A stretch of 64,000 nt of DNA from Nitrospirota bacterium (lineage in GTDB: Bacteria > Nitrospirota > Thermodesulfovibrionia > Thermodesulfovibrionales > Magnetobacteriaceae). How positions within the stretch are numbered: the stretch's first letter is position 1; each line of letters starts with the position of its first letter. A program made the position numbers and the translations under genes. Location: positions 186,001 to 250,000 of the forward strand of contig JADFXG010000001.1 in assembly GCA_015233895.1 (NCBI GenBank), written 5' to 3'. This document shows, piece after piece, positions 52,706-61,749 of the stretch. The notes below the pieces were generated by a model. It was not told where the DNA came from, did not search any database, and saw nothing but the letters and a program-made list of their open reading frames with translations.

Positions 52706-54370
52706 CTAACAGACATAGCTAATACCAAGCCTTTCTGCAATAGCCGGATCATCGGCACTGATTGCATCAGACATCCCAATGGGAAGCTCTGTGCTTCTGC
52801 CAAGCGGCGCAAATATCTTCTTTAATTCCACATCGAGCGACTTATAAATTTCTACAACCCGCTCAGCGACTTTTTCCGAATCCAGCCGCCTGTAGAGTTT
52901 TGGATCCTGAGTGGTAATTCCTCGCGGACACCGTCCGAGGTTGCAAACATTACAGCGGTTATTTTCGTCTCCAAGGCAGCCCGCCGCCCCCTGCATCATG
53001 TATTTACCAATGGATACGGCCGAGGCGCCAAGCATGATGAGCGCCGCAGCGTTTGCCGCCAGATTGCCCTTTTTCCCGACGCCGCCTGCTGCTATAAGCG
53101 GGATTTCATTTTGTTTTCCGGCTTTAACCAGATCAAGATAGCAGTCCCTGATGTTTGAAGCTATGGGATGTCCCATCTTATCCATTGACACGTTATAAGC
53201 AGCTCCCGTACCGCCATCCTCGCCGTCAATAGAAAGCGCAGCAGCATAGGGGTTCCGCACAAGGTTATTAAGCACGGCTTTTGCCGTCTTTGAGCCAGAT
53301 ATCTTAGGATACACTGGCACTCTGAAACCCCACGCCATGTACATGGACTGAATCATCTTAGCGACAGCCTCTTCAATAGAGTACTTTGTCTGGTGTGTGG
53401 GAGGGGATGGAAGATCAACCCCGGTTGGAACTCCCCTGATTTCCGATATCAGCTTTAATACCTTGTGTGCCATAAGAAGGCCGCCGTCACCGGGCTTTGC
53501 CCCCTGACCGTACTTTATCTCTATAGCGCAGGGGTCTTCTACCATGTGAGGAAGTGCCCTGATAATTTCGTCCCACCCAAAATACCCAGAGGCTATCTGA
53601 GGTATGAAATACTTAATGAATCTCGATTTTAATAGCCTAAGCGGCATTCCTCCCTCGCCTGAGCACATAACCACCGGCATTTTCTCGACCTCGTTTAGGT
53701 ACGTAATGCCCATAGCCAGTCCCTCCCACATTGTAGGAGACAGAGCGCCAACCGACATACTGCCTATCATGACAGGGTATATCTCTCTTACGGGCGGTAT
53801 GAATTTTGTGGAGTTTTTATCCATCGCTAATCTGTCATCATCGGCGGCAATAATCGGCAGTTCATCGGGGGGCAGTATGCGCCCAAGATAGGTGCGGATT
53901 CTAAACTCGTGCCGTCCGGCGTCAAGAGCCGGGTCAGTGAGCATTGAAATTCTCGTAAATTTTAGTCTATCCAAAGTGGAGACAAGTGGGTCGTTACGGC
54001 GCCCGCCGCGTGTGTATGGGTGGCCGCCCGTGTTTTTATGAGTTAAAAATTTGTGTGCGGGATTAAACTCCGGCTCTATTGCCTCATTAGGGCATACCAA
54101 AGAGCAGGTGGCACACCCTGTGCAGTAGTTTGCAATATTTGTTGATTGTTTTACTACGGTTTCGACACTCCTCTCCACTTTTGGATTTGGCACAGGGCCA
54201 AATGATCCAACCGTACGTTTAGCTTTAACTGAAGGGAAAATCGAAAGCATCGGGCACACTGCCGTGCACCGCCCGCAGCGCTTACACCTGTCATCCCGCC
54301 ATCTTATTATATAAGGGAAATCCTTAAGTGTTAGTTCATGGTTTTGGTCCAACCTTGCAGCTGGTTCCAT
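52706..54370 (-). CDS. Glutamate synthase central (FMN/3Fe-4S) domain with N-terminal ferredoxin
   Basis: 554 residues. N-terminal ferredoxin motifs CKRCGRCTAVCP and CTGCATCSLVCP; then the FMN-binding synthase barrel (IAAGGVGKKGNLAANAAALI) and the CNVCNLGRCPRGITTQDP cluster that holds the 3Fe-4S site. It converts 2-oxoglutarate plus ammonia to glutamate. ATG 54370 has a strong GGAGG and overlaps the glutaminase gene by 40 bases. This is the archaeal-type arrangement where glutamate synthase domains are separate genes. Confidence 0.92.
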   Translation of the reverse strand: MEPAARLDQNHELTLKDFPYIIRWRDDRCKRCGRCTAVCPMLSIFPSVKAKRTVGSFGPVPNPKVERSVETVVKQSTNIANYCTGCATCSLVCPNEAIEPEFNPAHKFLTHKNTGGHPYTRGGRRNDPLVSTLDRLKFTRISMLTDPALDAGRHEFRIRTYLGRILPPDELPIIAADDDRLAMDKNSTKFIPPVREIYPVMIGSMSVGALSPTMWEGLAMGITYLNEVEKMPVVMCSGEGGMPLRLLKSRFIKYFIPQIASGYFGWDEIIRALPHMVEDPCAIEIKYGQGAKPGDGGLLMAHKVLKLISEIRGVPTGVDLPSPPTHQTKYSIEEAVAKMIQSMYMAWGFRVPVYPKISGSKTAKAVLNNLVRNPYAAALSIDGEDGGTGAAYNVSMDKMGHPIASNIRDCYLDLVKAGKQNEIPLIAAGGVGKKGNLAANAAALIMLGASAVSIGKYMMQGAAGCLGDENNRCNVCNLGRCPRGITTQDPKLYRRLDSEKVAERVVEIYKSLDVELKKIFAPLGRSTELPIGMSDAISADDPAIAERLGISYVC

Positions 54371-55458
54371 ACTCTTACCTCCTTTGCCTGCGGGGAGACG
54401 ATAACCATATCGTATCTCATGGGGTAAATATCCGTGGATGGGTCTCTTTCAGAAATAGCGCTGTTAAGTCCGCACTGCTCGGAGACGAGAGCATATTTGC
54501 CCGGAACTCCGCCCACAACCCCAGGCCGCAGCTTTTTAGCATCCTGCACCATAAAACACGAGCCATCCGGCGTAAATCCTATCACACAATTTGGGCCGTC
54601 TATGCAGAGAAACCTGAGACACATTTTCATATACATTACAAAATCCTTATCCGGCCTGCCTTCTATCTCCTCTTTCTTAAGAGGCGTGATAACGTCCTTG
54701 TAGTATTTTAGCGGATAGCCGAGCACTTTGTTGGTGTAGTGCAGTATGTGAGTAAAGACTTCACTATCGCTGTTATAGCCAATATAGCCCGGAAACCCAC
54801 GGCTTGTAAGGTACTCACGGATAGGGACGAAGGCAGTGTTTTCGCCGTTTGTCATAGAACCATAGCCCTGAATAAAAAACGGATGGCAAGCATATAGGTT
54901 TATGGCATAATTAGTGTTTTGTCTGCCCTGAGCGAGTATTATCTTTGCCTTAAGCGATGAGTGGTCAAGACCAAAGAATTCACTTAATTGTAACGGGTCA
55001 CCAACCTCTTTAAGAGTAAGGATGTCCGGGTAGAAGGAAAACACTATGATGGATTCATCCTCTTGCCCCATAGCTCTGAGTTTAAGACGAGTGTCAAGAA
55101 GCAGCGTTTCTTTTTCAGTTATGGATTTATCCTGAAACTCATCAGGATAGTCATAAACGTTAGCAAAGTAACAATCCCTTAGCTTAACTCCGGTTACGGG
55201 TTTGATTTTCGGATGCCATGAGTGGACAGACTTAAAACCAGCCGCAGACATGAAGTTATCAAGCTCCTTCATACCACTTTTAGAGCATATTCCGGAGAGA
55301 ATGGGGTATTTTTTGAAGCTTTCAAACTCTCCGCCGAGGTCTTTTAAAATCAGGCCCATTCCTGAGCCGTCATGTCCCTCTTTCATAGTCTCAAGGGACA
55401 GTACATTTTCCATTGGAGAGATATACTCTCCTGATGTTATTGCGCTTAACCGGCACAT
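54331..55458 (-). CDS. Glutamate synthase amidotransferase (class II GATase) subunit
   Basis: 375 residues. Starts MCRLSAITSG, giving the N-terminal nucleophile Cys after Met removal; SMTNGENTAF and FIGYNSDSE-like (GYIGYNSDSEVF) blocks match the class II amidotransferase. It releases ammonia from glutamine for the synthase core encoded downstream. First gene of the three-gene unit, behind the promoter at 55530-55559. Confidence 0.88.
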   Translation of the reverse strand: MCRLSAITSGEYISPMENVLSLETMKEGHDGSGMGLILKDLGGEFESFKKYPILSGICSKSGMKELDNFMSAAGFKSVHSWHPKIKPVTGVKLRDCYFANVYDYPDEFQDKSITEKETLLLDTRLKLRAMGQEDESIIVFSFYPDILTLKEVGDPLQLSEFFGLDHSSLKAKIILAQGRQNTNYAINLYACHPFFIQGYGSMTNGENTAFVPIREYLTSRGFPGYIGYNSDSEVFTHILHYTNKVLGYPLKYYKDVITPLKKEEIEGRPDKDFVMYMKMCLRFLCIDGPNCVIGFTPDGSCFMVQDAKKLRPGVVGGVPGKYALVSEQCGLNSAISERDPSTDIYPMRYDMVIVSPQAKEVRVWNQLQGWTKTMN

Positions 55459-55488
55459 GTGTTTTGCCTCTTATCTTAAATATTTTCT

Positions 55489-55527
55489 AAAACGTGTTCA
55501 TCAAAATCACAATAAATGACACGTTTT
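55489..55527. promoter_or_regulatory. Long-spaced inverted repeat at the glutamate synthase transcription start
   Basis: AAAACGTGT (55489-55497) and ACACGTTTT (55519-55527) are a perfect 9-base inverted repeat with 21 bases between, about three helical turns centre to centre. The right arm covers the predicted start (about 55523). It could be an operator or an mRNA leader stem. Confidence 0.5.
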
Positions 55528-55529
55528 TT

Positions 55530-55559
55530 AATATAAAACCCTTTTGAATATTTTGTCAA
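55530..55559 (-). promoter_or_regulatory. Promoter of the glutamate synthase unit
   Basis: On the minus strand TTGACA (55559-55554) and TATATT (55535-55530), spacer 18. Confidence 0.65.
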
Positions 55560-55792
55560 TTGCGGCAGCAAAAAAAACATAAAATCACAGTAAAAATGCA
55601 AACAGAGCTTAAATAAATTGTATTTTTGAAAAAATAGTATGTCTTTATGTAAAAAAGTTGGAAACTTAGCGTGTATTAAAAATAACAATATGGCTAACAA
55701 ACCATAATATATGTTAAATTTACACAGATTATGTTATAAAATACAATATTGAGTTTTATAATTCCTTATTTATTAAGTAAGCCTTTAAAAAA

Positions 55793-58369
55793 TCACGGTT
55801 TGATATTACGCAAGGCTGAGGGTGGTTGCTGAGTGGCAGTTTTTGCCCGCTGCTTTGCAATGATTGTTTTCTTACACTGATTGAGGTCTTCAATGAAATC
55901 TCTGCCCGTTTGATAGCGCTCTTCAGGTTTTTTTAAGAGCAGTTTGTTTATTATCTGGACAATACAGGAGGGAATCCTGCGGTCTAATTCATTAATCGGA
56001 ATGGGCTCAGAGGATGTAATATTGTACATCAGTGTAGCAATGCTGTCGCCTTTAAAGGGCTTTTCGACGGTAAGAAGCTCATAAAACACCACGCCAAGGG
56101 AAAATAGGTCTGACCTTCCGTCCACTTTTTTCCCCGCTATCTGCTCCGGAGACATATAACTCGGAGTTCCCATAACCATACCGGTTACTGTTTTTGAATT
56201 TTCCATAACGCGTGCTATTCCAAAATCAGTTACACGAATCTCCTTATTCTCTAATAGCATTATATTGGCTGGTTTAATATCTCTGTGCACAACCCCGTTT
56301 GCGTGTGCGTAGTCAAGCGCATCGGCAACACCGGAGACAATTGCTAAAACCTCACCAAAGGGCAGTCTCGTACTTTGCTGGCAAAACCTTGTAAGGTCGC
56401 CTCCGGACAGAAGCTCCATCGCCATGAACGATTCGTCGTTATCATCTCCAACATCGTAGATTTTAACAATGTTAGGGTGGGACAGTTTGCCGGCAGCCTC
56501 AGCTTCTTTCAAAAATCGTTGTCTTACATCCTCTATCTGATCCTCCTCTATTTCGTCGTATTTGAGGGTCTTTATTGCCACCTCACGGTTAATCACAGGG
56601 TCCTTGCCGTGATATACTACCCCCATAGCTCCACGGCCAAGCTCTCTTATCAGTTGATACCGGCCAATAGTAGGTTTTTTCTCAGCACTTTCCATTATCA
56701 CAGTGGCATCCATACGTTTTGGGGTCAGCATAACGGTGTCCCCTGGAGTTTTTAGCCTCTTTATTTTTTCATGTAAATCCCTGTAAGCTCCCCCAGTTAA
56801 AATATGTTCATACACCTCTATCGCTTTGTTAAACAAGCGTTTTTTCTCAAAATCAAGACCAAGGCTATACAGTTGCTCCTTTACTTCTATATCCGCTACA
56901 GGACAGCCTTTGAGTTTCTCAAAGGCCATATCCAACTGTCCCTGGCCATGAAATGAAAGGCTGAGCATCTTATTGGTTTCAATACTTTCCTCAGTCTTTA
57001 TTTCCTCTACGGGTTTAGTTATAAGAAAACGCTTTGACACCATAACTGCATAGCCGACAAAAAGTAGGGCTACAGGGGATGATACCTTTAGCCAATACCC
57101 GAAGTATGACAATAAAAAGATGCCGGCTCCGATTGTTACTATAAGTGCTGCTGCTGTTATTATCCCAACCATTGCAGCTTTCATACGTGGAATGGCAAAG
57201 GAAACAAAAAGTCCAAATACCACCATCAAGGCAATTTCAGCATACACAAACCATCCCGGTCTTACTATGTAATTGCTGTTTAAAATGTTTTCAACCATAT
57301 TTGCTGTCACTTCAACGGCAGGAATTTTGCTGTTTAGAGGGGTTAGAACAGGTGGGCTTATACTGGGGGCAATAGTGCCTATTATAACGATCTTGTCTTT
57401 AAACACAGCCTCAGATAAGTTTTTACCGCTCATAAGATTACTAAATGTATAATAAGGAAAAGTCCTGCGTTTTCCGTTATAGCTGATAAATACCTCATTT
57501 TTTGCGTTAACAGGAATCTTCAGCTCTTTGATTTGCAGGTATTTGCCAACTTTTGCATTCCTTATGTCATAGCGAAGATATTTTAGTGCCAATTGAAGAG
57601 CGAAAGAGGGAAACAGATGCTCTTTATAGTAAATCAGCACAGGTTCTTTTCTGACAACACCGTCACTTGACGTTAACAAGTTTAGGTGGCCAATGGCAGA
57701 GGCCTTAATAGCGAAATCATCGATTGGTGTCAGCACATCATAAGCACTGTGATAGTTTTTTTTAAATTGTAATTTTAAAGAGTTGTTTTCAAGATAGAGC
57801 GGAATTTTTACCTTTAGCATTGCAGTAGTCTTGTCTAAGGAAAACATAACCGGTAAAACCACATTTTTAGCATCCCCTATGGCTTTAGAAAGAGTGGCAT
57901 CGTTATCCAGTGACAGCTCAGCCTCAAGAAGGGAATCGTGGATTTCCATAACTTTTTTATCATCAGTGGCAGCAGGGTCGCTCTCTATCTTTTGCCTCAG
58001 TTTACGGATAACGGTAAGACCTCGGTTTACGTCACTTTCAGAAAATATCAGATTAAGCCCGATTACTCTTACTCCGTAGCTGCTGAGCTTATTTATGGCG
58101 TCAGCTATCAGGGTTCCCTGCCACGGCCAGCGTCCCAATTTTTCAATGCTCTCGTTATCAATACCAACGATTATTACTCTGGCAGGTGTGATTAACTTCT
58201 TTGTTCTTAACAGACTGCTGAAATTATAAAGTTTAAAATCTACAGTTTTAAAAAGACCCCAACCGGCTAAATACAACGAGATGAAAATAATTGTTATCAA
58301 AACACCGGTAGGCCAATCCGGTACTTTTAACAAAAACACCTTGCTCTGCCTGCTCATATTGCTTATCAT
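55793..58369 (-). CDS. CHASE2-domain membrane Ser/Thr protein kinase
   Basis: 858 residues. One helix near the N-terminus (20-42), an extracytoplasmic CHASE2 domain (about 45-365; IVGIDNESIEKLGRWPWQGT), three helices (about 375-445), a linker with a TPR-like segment, and a C-terminal protein kinase (about 566-830) with GRGAMGVVYHG, the VAIKTL Lys, HRDIKPANI and DFG. All catalytic residues are present. It would phosphorylate cytoplasmic targets in response to an outside signal. ATG 58369 or 58357; neither has a clear ribosome site. Confidence 0.92.
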   Translation of the reverse strand: MISNMSRQSKVFLLKVPDWPTGVLITIIFISLYLAGWGLFKTVDFKLYNFSSLLRTKKLITPARVIIVGIDNESIEKLGRWPWQGTLIADAINKLSSYGVRVIGLNLIFSESDVNRGLTVIRKLRQKIESDPAATDDKKVMEIHDSLLEAELSLDNDATLSKAIGDAKNVVLPVMFSLDKTTAMLKVKIPLYLENNSLKLQFKKNYHSAYDVLTPIDDFAIKASAIGHLNLLTSSDGVVRKEPVLIYYKEHLFPSFALQLALKYLRYDIRNAKVGKYLQIKELKIPVNAKNEVFISYNGKRRTFPYYTFSNLMSGKNLSEAVFKDKIVIIGTIAPSISPPVLTPLNSKIPAVEVTANMVENILNSNYIVRPGWFVYAEIALMVVFGLFVSFAIPRMKAAMVGIITAAALIVTIGAGIFLLSYFGYWLKVSSPVALLFVGYAVMVSKRFLITKPVEEIKTEESIETNKMLSLSFHGQGQLDMAFEKLKGCPVADIEVKEQLYSLGLDFEKKRLFNKAIEVYEHILTGGAYRDLHEKIKRLKTPGDTVMLTPKRMDATVIMESAEKKPTIGRYQLIRELGRGAMGVVYHGKDPVINREVAIKTLKYDEIEEDQIEDVRQRFLKEAEAAGKLSHPNIVKIYDVGDDNDESFMAMELLSGGDLTRFCQQSTRLPFGEVLAIVSGVADALDYAHANGVVHRDIKPANIMLLENKEIRVTDFGIARVMENSKTVTGMVMGTPSYMSPEQIAGKKVDGRSDLFSLGVVFYELLTVEKPFKGDSIATLMYNITSSEPIPINELDRRIPSCIVQIINKLLLKKPEERYQTGRDFIEDLNQCKKTIIAKQRAKTATQQPPSALRNIKP

Positions 58370-58530
58370 TATACACGGAATAAGCTTGCAATATCAAATT
58401 ACGGCGTGCTTATCTATCTCTATCTTTAATCAAAAAATTTATAAACCTGTCTAGAATAAACATAATTAATAGACTCTATAAAGCCTTAAACTGAAAAACA
58501 AAATTAATTTGCCTGATAAACCACAACATG

Positions 58531-58546
58531 TGTGAAATATTACACA
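58531..58546 (+). promoter_or_regulatory. Upstream activator-like site, TGT-N10-ACA / TGTGA-N6-ACACA
   Basis: The sequence TGTGAAATATTACACA fits the NifA-type TGT-N10-ACA pattern and also differs by one base from the CRP consensus TGTGA-N6-TCACA. Two more TGTGT/ACACA-type half-sites follow within 35 bases. It lies about 100 bases upstream of the sigma-54 promoter. Confidence 0.5.
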
Positions 58547-58628
58547 TATTGTGTCATAATTTACACATAATTTGTGAATCACTTACTATTAATCTTTATT
58601 TTTCATGACGTTATATAAGTGTTAAACT

Positions 58629-58644
58629 TGGCATAAGAATTGCA
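58629..58644 (+). promoter_or_regulatory. Sigma-54 promoter
   Basis: TGGCAT-N5-TTGCA, with the invariant GG and GC exactly spaced (10 bases between). Located 67 bases upstream of the hydrolase start codon. Confidence 0.75.
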
Positions 58645-58710
58645 TTTCAAAATAATATAGAACTCTTAACTCTAACAATATGTATTTATAGACTGTAATT
58701 GGAAGGTAAT

Positions 58711-59397
58711 ATGAAATTCTTATTGTTACATGGACTTGCAGGTGACCCAACTAACTGGGAGGAAACCTCTTATATTTTAAAGGAATACGGACATAAATGT
58801 TTTATCCCTGAAATTCACTATTTCAATAGCAATTTCTCATCAATCCCCGATCTTGCAGCAAATATTCTAAATAATATACCCAACAATTTTTTAAATGAGG
58901 ATACTATCGTTGTCGGAAACTCTTTAGGTGGCTCTATAGCTCTTTCTCTTGGTGAAAATTATTCAAAAATTATTCTTGTTGCATCATATGCTAAAACAAG
59001 CATTCAAGGTATGGGCTTAAAACTTACAACTTTTGCACAAGAATTAAGCAGAATTTTTCACTACCCCAACAAACTTACTAAAAATCAGAGGAATACATAT
59101 GAAAAGTTATGGGAAAATATTACTTCAAGAGATAACATTCCAAGATTAAACAGAATAAAGAGAGCTGCATTATCATTTGACGATGAACAATATTACCAGA
59201 AACTACACCATAAATTACAATTTATATGTGGGGGGAATGATCAAGTAAGCCCGTTGGAATATTTTAATGATTTAAAACTTAGATATCCATCTATAGAACT
59301 TTTTACAATCCCGGATTGTGGTCACGCAATTCCTGTCGAGAAGCCACAAGAATTAGCAAATTACATAATTATGAGTACGGAGAAAAAATATGCTTAA
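58711..59397 (+). CDS. Alpha/beta hydrolase (RBBP9/YdeN-like)
   Basis: 228 residues from ATG 58711 (GGAAGG ribosome site). LLLHGLAGDPTNW oxyanion region, nucleophile elbow GNSLGGS (Ser71), late Asp in GGNDQVSP and His in PDCGHAIP complete the triad. Cytosolic serine hydrolase; substrate unknown. It is read from the sigma-54 promoter and overlaps the next gene by 8 bases. Confidence 0.85.
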   Translation: MKFLLLHGLAGDPTNWEETSYILKEYGHKCFIPEIHYFNSNFSSIPDLAANILNNIPNNFLNEDTIVVGNSLGGSIALSLGENYSKIILVASYAKTSIQGMGLKLTTFAQELSRIFHYPNKLTKNQRNTYEKLWENITSRDNIPRLNRIKRAALSFDDEQYYQKLHHKLQFICGGNDQVSPLEYFNDLKLRYPSIELFTIPDCGHAIPVEKPQELANYIIMSTEKKYA

Positions 59398-59887
59398 TGA
59401 ATTAAAATCAAATGCGTCTCCTCTTTGGCTTAATTTTATTGTAACACCATTTGCGTCTTATTGGGGTGGCATAATGCGTAACATTTTAGTGAGCGATCAT
59501 ATTTTTTTAACATTTATCGAAACATGTTATTCAAAGATAGTTTTCGATATAATTAATTTCTTCTTTTTATTATTTACAGTAGTGGCTTTAATAAACTTTT
59601 TTAAAGTAGATCGAATAAACAATACTTATATCCCAAAATTAATAAATGACTTAGTAAAGCTAAAGAAGGAGCATAAATTTACAACCGATGAACTGAAAGA
59701 TTATTTTGCTTATTACACAAAATATTTTGTCTGGAAAGCAATAACAGAAGGTAATAAGATAATAGGTTATACAATAAGACCAATACATATACACACTTTT
59801 TTGAAGCAAATCAAAAAAATATCAGTAACTATATCGCTTGATAAAGACGGTTTTTTTGATAACTATACTACTGAGGGAATGGATTGA
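59390..59887 (+). CDS. Membrane protein of unknown function
   Basis: 165 residues with one or two helices (about 25-75, including IINFFFLLFTVVALINFF), then a soluble Lys/Tyr-rich C-terminal region. No family recognised. Overlaps the hydrolase gene by 8 bases, so co-translated and probably functionally linked to it. Confidence 0.65.
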   Translation: MLNELKSNASPLWLNFIVTPFASYWGGIMRNILVSDHIFLTFIETCYSKIVFDIINFFFLLFTVVALINFFKVDRINNTYIPKLINDLVKLKKEHKFTTDELKDYFAYYTKYFVWKAITEGNKIIGYTIRPIHIHTFLKQIKKISVTISLDKDGFFDNYTTEGMD

Positions 59888-59975
59888 CTCGCAGAATCCT
59901 ATAATAACAAGTCTTATTAATAAGAATGTATATATAAGTAAAACAAACATTTCCTTCACATAATAGCTAATTTAA

Positions 59976-59997
59976 GGCAGGCGTGAAACAACCTGCC
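59976..59997 (-). terminator. Possible terminator of the FKBP gene
   Basis: GGCAGG/CCTGCC stem with a 10-base loop 21 bases after the FKBP stop codon; only a short T-rich tail. Confidence 0.4.
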
Positions 59998-60017
59998 AGA
60001 GTGAAGGAGCAGTATTA

Positions 60018-60446
60018 TTAAATAACTTGTACCAAAGTTATATCAAAATTCAGCTCTTTACCAGCAAGGGGGTGGTTTCCGTCAAGGGTGACTGATGTTT
60101 CGGCAATCTCTGCAATCGTCACATTGACACTTGAGCCATCATTGGAGCGAACTTGTAGTACCATCCCAGGATAAGGATTTATATTTGGTGGTACCTGCGA
60201 CTTTTCTACTACAAGCACCATATCGTCTCTGTAAGGGCCGTATCCATCTTCGGGTGAAATTTTAACCGTTTTAGCATCACCCTCGTTCATTCCAAGAACT
60301 CCGTTTTCAAAGCCAGCTATCAACATCCCCTCTCCCATAGTAAACTCCATGGGTTCTCTCTCTAATGAACTGTCAAACACACTGCCATCATTCAAGTACC
60401 CTTTATAGTGCACACGCACTTTATCACCCATTTTTACCTGAGCCAT
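60018..60446 (-). CDS. SlyD-like FKBP-type peptidyl-prolyl isomerase
   Basis: 142 residues. KVRVHYKGYLNDGSVFDSS and the FTMGEGMLIAGFENGVLGM block match FKBP, with an insert-in-flap region (PPNINPYPGM to DGNHPLAGK) as in SlyD. It lacks the His-rich metal-binding tail. Cytosolic prolyl isomerase and chaperone. A GGGAG ribosome site precedes ATG 60446. Separated from the rnf operon by a terminator. Confidence 0.95.
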   Translation of the reverse strand: MAQVKMGDKVRVHYKGYLNDGSVFDSSLEREPMEFTMGEGMLIAGFENGVLGMNEGDAKTVKISPEDGYGPYRDDMVLVVEKSQVPPNINPYPGMVLQVRSNDGSSVNVTIAEIAETSVTLDGNHPLAGKELNFDITLVQVI

Positions 60447-60465
60447 GTTTATCTCCCTCTTAAAT

Positions 60466-60489
60466 AAGAAAACAACCCGTCATGGGTTG
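60466..60489 (-). terminator. Rho-independent terminator of the rnf operon
   Basis: On the minus strand CAACCC-ATGAC-GGGTTG followed by TTTTCTTATTT, 60 bases after the rnfB stop codon. Confidence 0.7.
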
Positions 60490-60548
60490 GTCTAATGGTT
60501 TTCTCAGAAAGCCGCCTGAAAAAATCGGCATTAATAAGCAGACACTGG

Positions 60549-61748
60549 CTAAGTAGAGCTTACCTCTGTATTAGCCTTCTTTTTTTGTTGAGCTTTTTCA
60601 TAAACTTCATTGAAATTGAAGGTACCATTAATGGCCTGAACCGGACATTTAGCCGTGCATATGCCACAACCAATACATTTTGTCGCATCAATGGTGTGTT
60701 TTTGTTTTAATTGTCCATACGCAGCATTTACCGGACAGACCTTCATACATATATTGCAGCCAATGCACTTGCTTTCAACTATGAATGCCTTAGATCTAGC
60801 GGGTAAAAGATCAACAATTGCCTTAGTCGGACACTTTATTACACATAGACCACAGACCTTACACTTATCTATGTTGATGCGGGAGAGATTATCTTTTACC
60901 TCTGCTGCATTAAACGGACACACCTTTTCACACATTCCGCAGGCAATACAACCTATCTGACACGATTTTCTCGTATCAGTGCCGCGGTCTTTACTGTGGC
61001 AAGCAGTTTGTACAGCCTTACTACCCGGAAGTATCTCAATAACTTTTTTGGGACACGCCAACGCACACAGACCGCACCCAGTACACTTTGTCCTGTCTAC
61101 GACGGGAAGAGCATCTCCCCCCATGTGTATTGCATCAAAAGGACAAACCGTCGTACAGGTTCCGTAACCCAAACAGCCATAAGCACAAGACTTATCTCCG
61201 CCTCCTGCCAGCACAGCAGCCCGGCAGTCCTTCACTCCCTCGTAGTTAAACTTCTTTATGGCTTTACTTAACCCGCCCTGGCACATTATCGTTGAATACT
61301 TAGGCTCAGTTATTTCCGCCTTCTTTCCGGTTATCAAGGCAACCAGCTCTGCCACATGAGCGCCACCCGGCGTGCAAAGCGTTGAGGACACCTCAGGGCG
61401 CTCCACCACAGCCTCAGCATACTGCTGACAGCCGGCAAAGCCGCAACCGCCACACTGTGCTCCAGCTAAAATATCCCTCACTTGCTCTACCTTTGGATCC
61501 ATTTTTACTGAAAACTTCTTAGCTGCAAATGCCAACCCTAACCCAAATATTGCACCTATTCCTGCTACAAATATGATCGTAAATTTTATCGTTGCAAGAA
61601 CATCTACGCTCTCTTTTGCCTCAACTCCTCCACCCACTCCAACATGCGGTACGGGAAGGTGTCCTATCAAATGACCTATCCCAAAATCATTAAGAAACTG
61701 TGTTAGGTTTGATATTAATCCGGTTATATGTGTCAGAGTCTCTATCAT
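60549..61748 (-). CDS. rnfB: Rnf complex subunit B, extended polyferredoxin form
   Basis: 399 residues. A membrane helix at about 55-77, then the RnfB CGGCGFAGCQQYAEAV cluster, and six more ferredoxin-type CxxCxxCxxxCP groups (CTTVCP, CGLCALACP, CGMCEKVCP, CGLCVIKCP, CNICMKVCP, CGICTAKCP). E. coli RsxB has far fewer. RnfB carries electrons between ferredoxin and the membrane Rnf ion pump. It starts 1 base after rnfA and is last in the operon. Confidence 0.95.
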   Translation of the reverse strand: MIETLTHITGLISNLTQFLNDFGIGHLIGHLPVPHVGVGGGVEAKESVDVLATIKFTIIFVAGIGAIFGLGLAFAAKKFSVKMDPKVEQVRDILAGAQCGGCGFAGCQQYAEAVVERPEVSSTLCTPGGAHVAELVALITGKKAEITEPKYSTIMCQGGLSKAIKKFNYEGVKDCRAAVLAGGGDKSCAYGCLGYGTCTTVCPFDAIHMGGDALPVVDRTKCTGCGLCALACPKKVIEILPGSKAVQTACHSKDRGTDTRKSCQIGCIACGMCEKVCPFNAAEVKDNLSRINIDKCKVCGLCVIKCPTKAIVDLLPARSKAFIVESKCIGCNICMKVCPVNAAYGQLKQKHTIDATKCIGCGICTAKCPVQAINGTFNFNEVYEKAQQKKKANTEVSST

Positions 61749-61749
61749 C

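Larger units (their letters stand above)
55459..55792. other. Regulatory region upstream of glutamate synthase
   Basis: A 334-base AT-rich gap with the minus-strand promoter (55530-55559) and an inverted repeat (55489-55527). No gene is seen. Confidence 0.6.
58370..58710. other. Divergent regulatory region with sigma-54 promoter
   Basis: A 341-base AT-rich gap between the kinase and hydrolase genes. It contains a cluster of TGTG/CACA inverted repeats (58530-58580) and the sigma-54 promoter at 58629-58644. No gene. Confidence 0.65.
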
